Part shown: positions 25,998 to 35,259 of the stretch, piece by piece
Layout of the letters: each line of letters starts with the position of its first letter
Position numbering within the stretch: the first letter of the stretch is position 1
Source of the DNA: Herbaspirillum sp. SJZ107
GTDB taxonomy: Bacteria; Pseudomonadota; Gammaproteobacteria; Burkholderiales; Burkholderiaceae_D
Assembly (NCBI RefSeq): GCF_006715485.1
Contig: NZ_VFNH01000001.1
Location: 62,001-126,000 of the forward strand
DNA: 64,000 nt
Direction of reading: 5' to 3'
Translations under genes and position numbers: made by a program
Notes under the pieces: model-generated
The model's database searches: none
Seen by the model: the letters and a program-made list of their open reading frames with translations, nothing else
What the model was told of the DNA's origin: nothing

Positions 25998-28087
25998 ACA
26001 TGATTAACAGCCTGCTCGCTGAGCTGCGCCGCGTGAAGTACGGCACCCCGGCGTTCCTGGTGGCCATCCTGGCGATGATCATGCTGCCGCTGCCGCCGGT
26101 GCTGCTGGACGTGCTGTTCACCTTTAACATCGTGATGGCGCTGGTCGTCATCCTGGTATCGGTATCGTCGAAACGGCCGCTGGACTTCTCGGTGTTCCCG
26201 ACCGTGATCCTCGGCACCACGCTGCTGCGCCTGGCGCTGAACGTGGCCTCGACCCGCGTCGTGCTGCTGCGCGGCCACGAGGGCACGCACGCGGCCGGCC
26301 AGGTGATCGAAGCCTTCGGCAACGTCGTCATCGGCGGCAATTTCGTGGTCGGCATGGTGGTCTTCGTGATCCTCATGATCATCAACTTCGTGGTGGTCAC
26401 CAAGGGTGCGGAGCGGATCTCGGAAGTGTCGGCGCGTTTCACGCTGGACGCGCTGCCGGGCAAGCAGATGGCGATCGACGCCGACCTGAACGCGGGCCTG
26501 ATCAACCAGGAAAAGGCGATCCAGCGGCGCAAGGACGTGGCCAACGAAGCCGACTTCTACGGCGCCATGGACGGTGCCTCGAAGTTCGTGCGCGGCGACG
26601 CCATCGCCTCGATCCTGATCCTCCTGATCAACATCATCGGCGGCGTCGCGATCGGCGCGCTGATGCACGACCTGTCGTTCGGCGAAGCCTTCAAGACCTA
26701 TGCGCTGCTGACCATCGGCGACGGCCTGGTTGCCCAGATTCCGGCGCTGCTGCTGTCGGCCGCGGCCGCTATCCTGGTCACCCGCATCAGCGACTCCGGC
26801 GACTTCGAGCAGCAGGTCGGCGGCCAGCTGCTGGCGCAGCCGAACGTGCTGTTCTCGGCCGCCGGCGTGATGATCATCCTGGCCCTGGTGCCGGGCATGC
26901 CGTGGTTCTTCTTCATGGTGTTCGCGGCCGCCCTCGGCTACGTCGGCTGGAAGCTGACGCGCGAGATCAAGGCGCCGGACACCGCCGGCGTGGCCGCGAT
27001 CGAGGCGGCGCTGCGCGACGACCGCGCGCCGGAACTCGACTGGCAGCAGCTGCCGGTGGTGCAGCCGATCGCGGTGGCCGTCGGCTACAAGCTGGTGCAC
27101 CTGCTCGACAAGGCGCAGGGCGAAACCCTGACCAAGCGCATCATGGGCGTGCGCCAGAGCCTGTCCGAACAAATGGGCCTGCTGTTGCCGCCGATCGGCG
27201 TGCGCGACGACCTGACGCTGCGTCCGAACCAGTACTCGATCGCGATCAACGGCACCGTGGTGGCGGAAGGCGAAGTGCAGCCCGACTGCCTGATGGCGAT
27301 CGCCTCGCCCAACGTCTACGGCGAGCTGGATGGCATCCCGGGCATCGAGCCGGCCTTCGGCATGGCCGTGACCTGGATCGAGGCGGACCAGAAGGCGCAT
27401 GCGCTGGGGCAGGGCTACCAGGTGGTCGAAGTGGCGAGCGCGATCGCCACCCACACCTCGAAGGTCGCGCGCGACTACATGGCGGAGCTGTTCCGCCACG
27501 AAGACGTGCCGGCGATGCTGGAACGCCTGACGGCGCTGTCGCCCAAGCTGGCGGGCGCGCTCGACAAGGCGCTGACCCACACCCAGCTGCTGCGCGTGTT
27601 CCGCGTGCTGCTGGCCGAGAACGTGTCGCTGAAGGACATCGTGGTGATCGCCACCACGCTGCTGGACAGCTCGGAAACCACCAAGGATCCGATCCTGCTG
27701 GCGGCCGAGGTGCGCTGCGCGCTGCGCCGCCAGATCGTGTCCACGCTGTACGGCAAGAAGAAGGACATGCCGGCGTTTAACCTTTCGGGAGAGTTGGAAA
27801 ACATGCTGCTCGGGTCGCTGAACCAGGCGCGCCAGGCCAATGGCGGCAAGGTCGCGCTGGACAACTACCCGATCGATCCGCAACTGCTGTCGCAGCTGCA
27901 GCTGAACATGCCGGTGGCGCGCGAGCAGATGAAGCAGCAGCACACGCCGCCGCTGCTGCTGGTGCTGCCGCAGATCCGTCCGCTGCTGGCACGCTATGCG
28001 CGCCTGTTCGCGCCGGGCCTGCACGTGCTGTCGTATAACGAGATTCCGGAAAACCGCGAAGTCTCGATCGTCGGCACCGTCGGTTGA
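25994..28087 (+). CDS. flhA: Flagellar export gate protein FlhA
   Basis: 697 aa, normal length. Eight membrane helices in the first 330 residues with the FHIPEP-type region (VFPTVILGTTLLRLALNVAS, HEGTHAAGQVIEAFGNVVIG, RFTLDALPGKQMAIDADLNA, RRKDVANEADFYGAMDGASK), then the cytoplasmic substrate-docking domain. Last gene of the plus-strand run; only 20 nt separate its stop from the convergent gene. A GC-rich 9-bp inverted repeat (28098-28120) lies over the junction. Confidence 0.97.
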   Translation: MNMINSLLAELRRVKYGTPAFLVAILAMIMLPLPPVLLDVLFTFNIVMALVVILVSVSSKRPLDFSVFPTVILGTTLLRLALNVASTRVVLLRGHEGTHAAGQVIEAFGNVVIGGNFVVGMVVFVILMIINFVVVTKGAERISEVSARFTLDALPGKQMAIDADLNAGLINQEKAIQRRKDVANEADFYGAMDGASKFVRGDAIASILILLINIIGGVAIGALMHDLSFGEAFKTYALLTIGDGLVAQIPALLLSAAAAILVTRISDSGDFEQQVGGQLLAQPNVLFSAAGVMIILALVPGMPWFFFMVFAAALGYVGWKLTREIKAPDTAGVAAIEAALRDDRAPELDWQQLPVVQPIAVAVGYKLVHLLDKAQGETLTKRIMGVRQSLSEQMGLLLPPIGVRDDLTLRPNQYSIAINGTVVAEGEVQPDCLMAIASPNVYGELDGIPGIEPAFGMAVTWIEADQKAHALGQGYQVVEVASAIATHTSKVARDYMAELFRHEDVPAMLERLTALSPKLAGALDKALTHTQLLRVFRVLLAENVSLKDIVVIATTLLDSSETTKDPILLAAEVRCALRRQIVSTLYGKKKDMPAFNLSGELENMLLGSLNQARQANGGKVALDNYPIDPQLLSQLQLNMPVAREQMKQQHTPPLLLVLPQIRPLLARYARLFAPGLHVLSYNEIPENREVSIVGTVG

Positions 28088-28107
28088 CCGATGCGCCGCT
28101 GCCGGCT

Positions 28108-28950
28108 TCAGGCCGGCAGCAGCAGCGCTAGTTCGGCCACCGCCCTGAACACGGGCAGACTCAGGGCCGATGCCGCCTCCGCCGACGGCAGGCGCGCATG
28201 CACCGGCCCGTCTTGCAGAATCTCGACGTACTTCCATCCGAGCACGCGCAAGCCGGTGCGCCGCACCGCCGCTTCCAGCTCCGGCTGCAGCGTGCGCATG
28301 CGTTCCAGCGTGCGGCTGTCCTGCGCCCACACCTCGATGCGGACTCCGTCCGCGACCGGCTCGGCCTGCACCGTGACGATGCTGCCGTCGGCCAGCACCA
28401 GTTCCAGGCGCAGGGCGGCACGGGCACGGCGGCGCCGGCGCTCCGGCTGCTGTTCGGGCTCACCCTGCACCACGCGCAAATGCTGGCCGCGGGCGCCGTT
28501 GGCGTGGATCGTGAAGCGCCACGCATCCTGCGGTGTGGTGAGGAGTTCGGCCTGGCGCAGTACCCGCGCATCGGCGATCGGCTGGCCGCTGAGCAGGATC
28601 GCCGCCGGCACCTGGCCGGCGCGCGCCTGCTGCTCGCGGGTGGCGAACTGGGTGCCGTAGTTGCGCACCATGCCGCGCCAGGAACTGGCGAGCGTGCCGC
28701 CGTCCGGCGTCGGCCAGTTCAGCTGGCGCGACATGATTACCTGGTCGGGCCGCATCGCCGCACCGTCCGGCACATCCGCGGCGGGGGCAGGCAGTGCCGG
28801 CGCCAGTTGCGACTGCGGCAGCGGCAGCGCATCGAGCTCGGCCTGCAGCAGCGCCACCGGCGCCACGGCTGTGACGGCGCCGACCGGCATCGGCGGCAGC
28901 GAAGGCACCGCGAGCGGCGGGGGCAGGGCAGGGAAGGAGAAGCTGGCCAT
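28108..28950 (-). CDS. FliK-like flagellar protein, function unknown
   Basis: 280 aa from ATG 28950 (MASFSFPALPPPLAVPSLPP). N-terminal 90 residues are Pro/Ala-rich and probably disordered; the middle is mixed; residues 180-250 (ALRLELVLADGSIVTVQAEP, LRVLGWKYVEILQ) recall the fold pattern of hook-length control C-terminal domains, but no diagnostic motif is present. It lies between flhA (convergent, 20 nt) and fliC (same strand, upstream), so a flagellar role is likely. The real fliK is at 12504-13778. Could also be a locus-specific secretion or filament factor. Confidence 0.6.
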   Translation of the reverse strand: MASFSFPALPPPLAVPSLPPMPVGAVTAVAPVALLQAELDALPLPQSQLAPALPAPAADVPDGAAMRPDQVIMSRQLNWPTPDGGTLASSWRGMVRNYGTQFATREQQARAGQVPAAILLSGQPIADARVLRQAELLTTPQDAWRFTIHANGARGQHLRVVQGEPEQQPERRRRRARAALRLELVLADGSIVTVQAEPVADGVRIEVWAQDSRTLERMRTLQPELEAAVRRTGLRVLGWKYVEILQDGPVHARLPSAEAASALSLPVFRAVAELALLLPA

Positions 28951-28970
28951 GATGAGCACAGTGTAAAAGT

Positions 28971-28998
28971 AAAAAGGCCAACCGTGCGGCTGGCCTTC
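28971..28998 (-). terminator. Rho-independent terminator of fliC
   Basis: Reading leftwards, AAGGCCAGCC, a short loop, then GGTTGGCCTT followed by a T-rich run. Located 51 nt after the flagellin stop, so it insulates the abundant fliC transcript from the gene at 28108-28950. Confidence 0.8.
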
Positions 28999-29048
28999 GT
29001 GAAAATCCCGCCTGTGTCAGCGCGGGAGAGTGCCCGTAGGCCGAACGA

Positions 29049-29936
29049 TTACTGCAGGAGCGACATGACCATCGAGGACATGCTGTTGGTCTGCTTCAGC
29101 ATCGCGGTGCCGGCTTGCATCAGCATCTGGTTCGAGGTCATGCTCGAGGACTCGGTTGCGAAGTCGACGTCCATGATGCGGCCAGCAGCGGCCTGGGTGT
29201 TCGAGCTGATGTTCGACAGGTTGTTGTAGACGTGGTCCAGACGGTTGGCCACGGCGCCCAGCTTCGAACGCAGCGAGCTGACGCTGTCGATCGCGGTCGA
29301 CAGTTTGCCGATGGTGGCGTTGGCGTTGGTCGCGTTGATTTCGGTACCGGCGGTGGCGGCTGCGGTGCCGGCGGTGCCGTCGTACTGTGCAGCGGCTGCC
29401 TTGATGTCGGTGTGGACGTCGGTCAGTTCGGTGCTGAACTTGGCGACCATCTTCTCCGACGAGTCGGCGCCGATCTGGAAGGTCATGCCGGCAGTCGCGC
29501 CCAGCTTGCTGCCGGTGCCTGCCTGCAGCAGTGCGCTGCCGCCGAACTTGGTGTTCGACATGATGTTGCCCAGTTCGTTGCTCAGCTGGTCGAATTCACC
29601 CTGCATTGCGGTCTGGTCATCGGTCGACGACGAGGCGTCGGCGGACTGGGTGGCCAGGTCTTTCATGCGGACCAGGATGTTGTTGACTTCGGACAGCGCG
29701 CCTTCGGCGGTCTGCATCATCGAGATCGAGTTCTGGGTGTTGCGCATTGCCACGGCCATGCCGCTGGTCTGCGACTTCAGGCGGGTTGCGATCTGCAGGC
29801 CGGCGGCGTCGTCCATTGCCGAGTTGATGCGGTAGCCGGTCGACAGGCGGGTCATCGAGGTCGACAGCGACTTCTGGGTGGTGCTGATCGAATTTTGTGC
29901 GGAGAGCGAGGCGTTGTTGGTGTGAAGGCTCAGCAT
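29049..29936 (-). CDS. fliC: Flagellin
   Basis: 295 aa, short flagellin. N-terminal D0/D1 (MLSLHTNNASLSAQNSISTT, LSTGYRINSAMDDAAGLQIA, MRNTQNSISMMQTAEGALSE) and C-terminal D1/D0 (GRIMDVDFATESSSMTSNQM, ending MSSMVMSLLQ) are intact; the central variable domain is small and Ala/Thr-rich. The MLSLHTNNASL start resembles lateral flagellins (LafA). A strong ribosome site AGGAG lies about 7 nt before ATG 29936. Single copy in the window; its export needs FliS encoded at 14091. Confidence 0.96.
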   Translation of the reverse strand: MLSLHTNNASLSAQNSISTTQKSLSTSMTRLSTGYRINSAMDDAAGLQIATRLKSQTSGMAVAMRNTQNSISMMQTAEGALSEVNNILVRMKDLATQSADASSSTDDQTAMQGEFDQLSNELGNIMSNTKFGGSALLQAGTGSKLGATAGMTFQIGADSSEKMVAKFSTELTDVHTDIKAAAAQYDGTAGTAAATAGTEINATNANATIGKLSTAIDSVSSLRSKLGAVANRLDHVYNNLSNISSNTQAAAGRIMDVDFATESSSMTSNQMLMQAGTAMLKQTNSMSSMVMSLLQ

Positions 29937-30164
29937 GGTGAAGCTCCTAGAAATAGTTTGGTGTTGGTCACTGGAGCAGCGATTCGTCGCGCTCTCACAA
30001 GTACAAGACGACCGGATTCAAGAGGTCATTAAGTGCCACATGGAAATTTTTTTGAAAAACTTTTCGCGTGCACTTTTAACAATGACGATCTGACATGAGG
30101 TGGCTTCGTCCTGTCATGTGTCAAACGGTAACCACGACAAACTTACAATTATGGTGGATATCTT
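29937..30164. other. Non-coding region upstream of flagellin
   Basis: About 230 bp of AT-rich DNA between divergent fliC and the TPR-glycosyltransferase gene. It should contain the fliC promoter, expected to be FliA-dependent, but I do not find a convincing sigma-28 consensus. No open frame of note. Confidence 0.5.
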
Positions 30165-30193
30165 TTGCCCTAGGGTAAGGGCACATCTATAAT
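30165..30193 (+). promoter_or_regulatory. Sigma-70-type promoter of the TPR-glycosyltransferase gene
   Basis: TTGCCC (30165-30170), a 17-bp spacer and a perfect TATAAT (30188-30193). Predicted start of transcription near 30200, giving a leader of about 60 nt before ATG 30264. Suggests housekeeping control, not flagellar sigma. Confidence 0.65.
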
Positions 30194-30263
30194 CCTTGTA
30201 TTGCCGAACGGCATCCTCAGCGCCGTATTCCTCCTCCGCTCCTTACTGATCACATTCCCCATC

Positions 30264-32489
30264 ATGGCTAAAAACCGCTCCAATCCGGTTCCCCAGCACG
30301 GCCAGGCCGGTGCTACCGCAGCCCGCGCAAACCGCTTCTATATAGAAGGCCTGCAGTTCCATCACCAGGGCGAACTGGAAAAGGCCGCGGCCGCCTATGA
30401 ACAGGTACTGCGCCTGGTGCCGAAGCACGCAGAGGCCTTGCATCACATCGGCATCATCGCGTTCCAGGAAGGGAATTACGAACTGGCGACCGGCTTCCTG
30501 CGGGCGGCGCTGGCGCAGAACCCGGCCATGGCGGGTGTCCATTGCGACCTGGGCAACGCACTGAAGGAACTCAAGCAGTTCAAGGAAGCGCTGCAGAGCT
30601 ACGAGCGCGCCATCGCGCTCCAGCCGAACGACGCCGACGCCCATTACAACCGCGGCGTGACACTGCACGCGATGGGCCGCTTCGAGGACGCGGCTGCCAG
30701 CTACGAACAGGCGCTGGCGCTGAACCCCGGCGATCCGCAGGCCTGCAACAACCTGGGCGTGGTGCTGAAGGAGCTGAAGCGCTACCAGGAGGCGCTGGCC
30801 AGCTATGACCAGGCGCTGGCGCTGTTCCCCGATTACCAGGAAGCGTATAACAACCGCGGCAACACGCTGCGCGAAATGGGGCAGTTCCAGGCCGCGATCG
30901 AATGCTTCGACCGTGCGCTCGGGCTGAACCCGCGTTTCGCCGACGCCCACGTGAATCGCGGCGTCGCGCTGCAGGGCCTGACGCGTTCCCAGGATGCGCT
31001 CGATTGCTACGACCGCGCGCTGCGCCTGAATCCGGACCTGGCCGAGGCCTACCACAACCGCGCCATCGCGCTGCACGAACTGGAACGCTGGGAGCCCTCG
31101 CTCGAGGATTCGCAGCGCGCGATCCGCCTGCGCCCCAACTATGCGGAAGCCTACGCCTGGCTGGCCGAGACCCTGCAGGAAATGCACCAGTACGAAGCCG
31201 CGGCCAAGAGCTACGACGTGGCGCTGCGCCTGGGGCATGCCACCGCCGAGCTGCACGAACGGCGTGGTGCCGCGCTGAAGGAACTCAAGCGCTTCGACGA
31301 TGCGCTCGACGGTCTCGACCAGGCGCTGGCGCTGAAGGACTACGTCAACGGCCACCTCAACCGCGGCAACATCCTGCTCGAGCTGAACCGCCTGGAAGAA
31401 GCGCTGGCGGCCTACGAGCGCGCCATCGCACTGCAGCCGGAACTGGCCAACCCGTACAGCAACCGCGCGCTGGTGCTGGGCGAACTCGAGCGCGACGAGG
31501 AAGCGCTGGCCAGTTTCGAAACGGCGATCGAACGCGATCCATCGCTCGGCCTGGCTTACTGGAACCGCGCCCTGTTCCGCCTGCGCCGCGGCGACCTGCT
31601 CGAAGGCTGGCGCGACTATGAATGGCGCTGGCAGGTCCCAACCCTGGGCGTGTTCAAGGAAAAGCGCAGCTTCGCCGAGCCGCTGTGGCTGGGCGACGCG
31701 CCGCTGGCCGGCAAGACCATCCTGCTGTACGCCGAGCAGGGCCTGGGCGACAGCCTGCAGATGATCCGCTACGTCGAGCGCGTCGCCGCGCTCGGCGCGC
31801 GCATCGTGCTGGAAATCCAGGCGCCGCTGCAGGCGCTGGTGGCCGGCCTGCCGGGCGTGGCCGCGATCGTCACGCGCGGCAGCGAACTGCCGGCCTTCGA
31901 CTACCAGTGCCCCCTGATGAGCCTGCCGCTCGCCTTCAAGACCGAGCTCGCCACGATTCCGGCGGCGCAGCGCTACCTGGCCGCCGATGCCGCGCGCGTG
32001 GCGGCCTGGGAAGCCACGCTGGGCCCGAAGACCGGCCTGCGCGTCGGCCTGGTCTGGAGCGGAAGCACGGTCCACAAGGGCGACCACCAGCGCAGTATCG
32101 CGCTGGCCGAGTTCGCGGCCCTGATGCCGGCCGGCTGCGAACTGGTGTCGCTGCAGAAGGAAGTGCGCGAGGCCGACCAGGCCGTGCTCGACAGCCTGCC
32201 GCAGGTGCGCCATTTCGGTCCCGAACTGAAGGACATGAGCGACACTGCCGCCCTGTGCGACACGATGGACGTGATCGTCGCGGTCGACACCAGCGTGGCC
32301 CACCTGGCCGCGGCGCTGGGCAAGCCGGTGTGGATCCTGCTGCCGACCATCGCCGACTGGCGCTGGCTGCGCGAGGGCAGCACCAGCCCGTGGTACCCGT
32401 CGGTGCGCCTGTACCGCCAGCCGGTGATGGGCGACTGGAACCCGGTGCTGGCCGCGGTCAAGTCTGACCTGGCCGTCTTGGCCGCCTGA
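30264..32489 (+). CDS. TPR-repeat glycosyltransferase (GT9/GT41-like C-terminus)
   Basis: 741 aa from ATG 30264 (MAKNRSNPVPQHGQAGATAA). Residues 25-460 are about a dozen tandem TPRs (repeating patterns such as AVCNNLG/AHYNRGVTL and YEQALALNPGD). Residues 500-740 form a glycosyltransferase-like domain: YAEQGLGDSLQMIRYVERVA, LRVGLVWSGSTVHKGDHQRS, VDTSVAHLAAALGKPVWILL and WRWLREGSTSPWYPS. Such TPR-glycosyltransferases are often encoded beside flagellin and a methyltransferase, and flagellin O-glycosylation is a reasonable inference; substrate and sugar are unknown. Followed 25 nt later by a methyltransferase gene. Confidence 0.87.
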   Translation: MAKNRSNPVPQHGQAGATAARANRFYIEGLQFHHQGELEKAAAAYEQVLRLVPKHAEALHHIGIIAFQEGNYELATGFLRAALAQNPAMAGVHCDLGNALKELKQFKEALQSYERAIALQPNDADAHYNRGVTLHAMGRFEDAAASYEQALALNPGDPQACNNLGVVLKELKRYQEALASYDQALALFPDYQEAYNNRGNTLREMGQFQAAIECFDRALGLNPRFADAHVNRGVALQGLTRSQDALDCYDRALRLNPDLAEAYHNRAIALHELERWEPSLEDSQRAIRLRPNYAEAYAWLAETLQEMHQYEAAAKSYDVALRLGHATAELHERRGAALKELKRFDDALDGLDQALALKDYVNGHLNRGNILLELNRLEEALAAYERAIALQPELANPYSNRALVLGELERDEEALASFETAIERDPSLGLAYWNRALFRLRRGDLLEGWRDYEWRWQVPTLGVFKEKRSFAEPLWLGDAPLAGKTILLYAEQGLGDSLQMIRYVERVAALGARIVLEIQAPLQALVAGLPGVAAIVTRGSELPAFDYQCPLMSLPLAFKTELATIPAAQRYLAADAARVAAWEATLGPKTGLRVGLVWSGSTVHKGDHQRSIALAEFAALMPAGCELVSLQKEVREADQAVLDSLPQVRHFGPELKDMSDTAALCDTMDVIVAVDTSVAHLAAALGKPVWILLPTIADWRWLREGSTSPWYPSVRLYRQPVMGDWNPVLAAVKSDLAVLAA

Positions 32490-32514
32490 ATTCTTCCGCT
32501 TTCCAAGGACAACA

Positions 32515-33285
32515 ATGACCCAACTCGCCGAACTGGAACAAGTTGCCTGCCCGGTGTGCCGCAGCGCCACCGAGCTGTACGACGTCGTCGACTTCAACAA
32601 GAATTGCGAGGAACCGCGCGGCGTCTTCCTGCCGCTGTCGGGCCGCCCCATCTATTACCACCGCTGCCCCGGTTGCGCCTTCACCTTCGCGCCGGAATTC
32701 CGGAAGTGGTCGAACGAGGAATTCCTGCAGCATATCTATAACGAGCGCTACGTCGAGATCGATCCCGACTACCTGGACACGCGCCCGCTGAACAACGCCG
32801 GCTTCCTGCGTGGCCTGTTCGACGCCGACAAGGCGCGTATCCGCCACCTCGACTACGGCGGCGGCAACGGCGTCCTCAGTGCGGCGCTGGGGAAGGAAGG
32901 CTGGGATTCGACCTCCTACGACCCGTTCCCGAGCAACGACAAGAAACTCCAGGAACTCGGCAAGTTCAACCTGATCACCGCCTTCGAAGTGTTCGAGCAC
33001 GTGCCCGACGTCGACAGCCTGGTGAGCAACCTGAACGCGCTGATGGCCGAGGAATGCATCGTCATCTTCTCGACCCTGCTCTCGGACGGCAACATCTCGC
33101 CGAACAACCGCCTGACCTGGTGGTATGCCGCGCCGCGCAACGGCCATATCAGCCTGTTCTCGAAACAGAGCCTGACCACGGTGGCCGAAAGCAACGGCCT
33201 GGCTTTCGGCAGCTTCAACCAGGGCATCCACTGCTTCATCAACAAGCTGCCGCAGTGGGCGGAAAAGCTGCTCAACCAGGGGTAA
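32515..33285 (+). CDS. Class I SAM-dependent methyltransferase with zinc-ribbon N-terminus
   Basis: 256 aa. N-terminal Cys pairs CPVC (residues 12-15) and CPGC look like a zinc-binding knuckle as in methyltransferases acting on glycans or their precursors. SAM motif I is HLDYGGGNGVLS near residue 115, followed by FEVFEHVPD, motif-IV like. Co-directional with the TPR-glycosyltransferase (25 nt gap), suggesting sugar or protein methylation in the same pathway. Target not identifiable. Confidence 0.82.
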   Translation: MTQLAELEQVACPVCRSATELYDVVDFNKNCEEPRGVFLPLSGRPIYYHRCPGCAFTFAPEFRKWSNEEFLQHIYNERYVEIDPDYLDTRPLNNAGFLRGLFDADKARIRHLDYGGGNGVLSAALGKEGWDSTSYDPFPSNDKKLQELGKFNLITAFEVFEHVPDVDSLVSNLNALMAEECIVIFSTLLSDGNISPNNRLTWWYAAPRNGHISLFSKQSLTTVAESNGLAFGSFNQGIHCFINKLPQWAEKLLNQG

Positions 33286-33314
33286 ACGAGAGAAAAACGC
33301 GCTTGCCGGCCGCG

Positions 33315-35249
33315 CTAGGACGGCGCGCGCGGCACGGTCCTGGCCCGCTCCAGCACCTCGAGCAGCTGGCCGAAGTCCACGGGTTTCACCAGGCGCGCAT
33401 CGAAACCCGCGCTGGCGCTTTGCGCATGCTGGTTTTCGCCCCAGCCGGTGACGGCGATGATGCTCATCGTCTCGCCCCATGCGTGTTCGCGCACCCGGTG
33501 CGCGACTTCGTACCCGTTCAGCCTCGGCATGCCGATGTCCAGCAGCAGGATGGCCGGCCGGCGCTGCTCCGCCAGGTCGTAGGCGGCCTGGCCATCGTAG
33601 GCGGTGTGCACCTGGTAGCCTTCGGCGCGCAGCAGTTCGGACAGCAGGTCGGCGGCATCGACGTTGTCGTCGGCCAGCACGATTTCCGAGGGATGCAGGC
33701 CGGGTGAGGGCAGGGGGGCCGCTTCCGGCGTGGCGGTATGCGTCGCTTCGGCGAGCGGCAAGGTGACCCGTACCCGGGTACCGAGTCCCGCACCGGCACT
33801 CGACGCGCATACCGAGCCGCCATGCAGTTCGACCAGGGAGCGCACCACGGCCAGGCCGACGCCCAGTCCGGGCTCGCCGCCATGCATCTTGGTGTGGCCT
33901 TGCGCGAACATTTCGAATACGCCGCCGAGACGCGCGGCTTCGATCCCGACGCCGTTGTCGGCGATCTCCAGCACCGCATTGCCGTCTTCGTGCCAGGCAC
34001 GGATTCCGATCTCGCCGCCGGGCGGGGTGAACTTGGCGGCATTGTGCAGCAGGTTGCCGATCACCTGGGTCAGGCGGACTTCGTCGCCGTCGACGACAAG
34101 CGGCTCGGCGGCCACGGTCTGGGTGGTCCGGTGCTGCTTTGCCTCGAATGCCGGACGCGCATTCTCGTACGCGATGTCGATGATGGTGCGCAGGTCGGTC
34201 GGCTTCAGGTCCAGCTCGATGCGGTTGCGCGTGATGCGGCTGACATCGAGCAGGTCATCCAGCAGCTTGCCCATGTGCGTGGTCTGGCGCTCGATGACAT
34301 CCACCGCCTTGGCCATCTGCGGCGGCGGGGCACTGCGGCGCAGCATCGCCACCGAGTAGCCCGACGCGGCCAGCGGATTGCGCAGCTCGTGTGCCAGGAT
34401 CGCCAGGAATTCGGTTTTCTGGCGGTCGGCTTCCTGCAGCTCCGCGCGCTGGCGTTTCAGGTCGTCCTGGATCGCGACTTCGGACGTGATGTCGCGCGCG
34501 CTGCCGACCACGAGTACGGCAGCCCCGGCCTCGTCGTGCAGCACCTTCGCGGTGGACGCGATCCAGCGCGTCACGCCGTCGGCACCCAGGGCGCGGAACT
34601 CGACGCGGTAGGGCCGGATGCCGCGCACGGCGTCGTCCCAGGCGGACAGCACTGCCGGGCGATCGTCCGGATGGATCGCCTCGGCCCAGTCGTGGACGCC
34701 GGCGTGCACGAAGCCGGGGGCGTGGCCGAACATGGGACCGAGGGCATCGGAGTAGCTGATCTGTTCATTGCGCAGGTCGACCTGCCAGCTGCCCATCCCG
34801 GCGGCTTCCAGCGTGATCTCCAGGCGTGCCCGCGCCACCGTCTCGCGCACGTGCGCTTCCTCCAGCCGCTTGCGCTGCTGCGCCCGTTCGACGCAGGCGC
34901 GCACCGTGAACGGTACGCGCGGATAGTGCTTGACGGTCTTGGTCACATAATCGTCCAGCCCATCCTTCATGGCGGCCACGGCGATTTCCTCGCTGCCGCT
35001 GCCGGTGAACATGATGACCGGACGCTCCGGGAAACGGCGTTTCAGTTCGTGCAGGACCGTGATGCCATCGCTCCAGCGCAACTGGTAATCGGTGATGGCG
35101 ACGTCGAAATCTTCATCGAGCATGTGCTCGAACGCTTCCGCAGTCCCCGCATGCAGGACCCGCGGATCGTCGAGATCGAGCTTGAGCTGGCGCTCGACCA
35201 GGGCGCGGTCGTCCGGGTTGTCGTCGATCAGGAGGATGCTCAGGCCCAT
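33315..35249 (-). CDS. Hybrid sensor kinase: REC-PAS-HisKA-HATPase-REC
   Basis: 644 aa from ATG 35249, 10 nt after the stop of the upstream kinase gene. N-terminal receiver with phospho-Asp54 (VAITDYQLRW), PAS/PAC domain (residues 140-255, with AIHPDDRPAVLSAW), dimerisation helix with His287 (AILAHELRNPLAA), HATPase N and G boxes (VIGNLLHNAAKFTPPGG, VLEIADNGVGIE), and a C-terminal receiver (IVLADDNVDAADLL, ILLLDIGMPRLNG). Soluble, no membrane segment. Receives and passes on phosphate, likely within the three-kinase cluster. Signal unknown. Confidence 0.88.
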   Translation of the reverse strand: MGLSILLIDDNPDDRALVERQLKLDLDDPRVLHAGTAEAFEHMLDEDFDVAITDYQLRWSDGITVLHELKRRFPERPVIMFTGSGSEEIAVAAMKDGLDDYVTKTVKHYPRVPFTVRACVERAQQRKRLEEAHVRETVARARLEITLEAAGMGSWQVDLRNEQISYSDALGPMFGHAPGFVHAGVHDWAEAIHPDDRPAVLSAWDDAVRGIRPYRVEFRALGADGVTRWIASTAKVLHDEAGAAVLVVGSARDITSEVAIQDDLKRQRAELQEADRQKTEFLAILAHELRNPLAASGYSVAMLRRSAPPPQMAKAVDVIERQTTHMGKLLDDLLDVSRITRNRIELDLKPTDLRTIIDIAYENARPAFEAKQHRTTQTVAAEPLVVDGDEVRLTQVIGNLLHNAAKFTPPGGEIGIRAWHEDGNAVLEIADNGVGIEAARLGGVFEMFAQGHTKMHGGEPGLGVGLAVVRSLVELHGGSVCASSAGAGLGTRVRVTLPLAEATHTATPEAAPLPSPGLHPSEIVLADDNVDAADLLSELLRAEGYQVHTAYDGQAAYDLAEQRRPAILLLDIGMPRLNGYEVAHRVREHAWGETMSIIAVTGWGENQHAQSASAGFDARLVKPVDFGQLLEVLERARTVPRAPS

Positions 35250-35259
35250 GGTCTCGTCC

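Noticed and set aside
28098..28120. Perfect GC-rich hairpin between flhA and the FliK-like gene as a terminator
   Set aside because: Stem is strong but there is no T-run on either strand, and it overlaps the coding end of the minus-strand gene; mentioned only within the flhA entry.
25889..28330. 813-codon minus-strand open frame over flhA
   Set aside because: His/Arg/Gln-rich mirror of the GC-rich flhA coding sequence with no ribosome site or domain; an antisense shadow.
29937..30060. Sigma-28 promoter for flagellin
   Set aside because: Partial matches only (for example CCGGTCGTC); not close enough to the known consensus to annotate.
30243..32651. 802-codon frame opposite the TPR-glycosyltransferase
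   Set aside because: Periodicity merely mirrors the TPR repeats; no start signal and no family resemblance.
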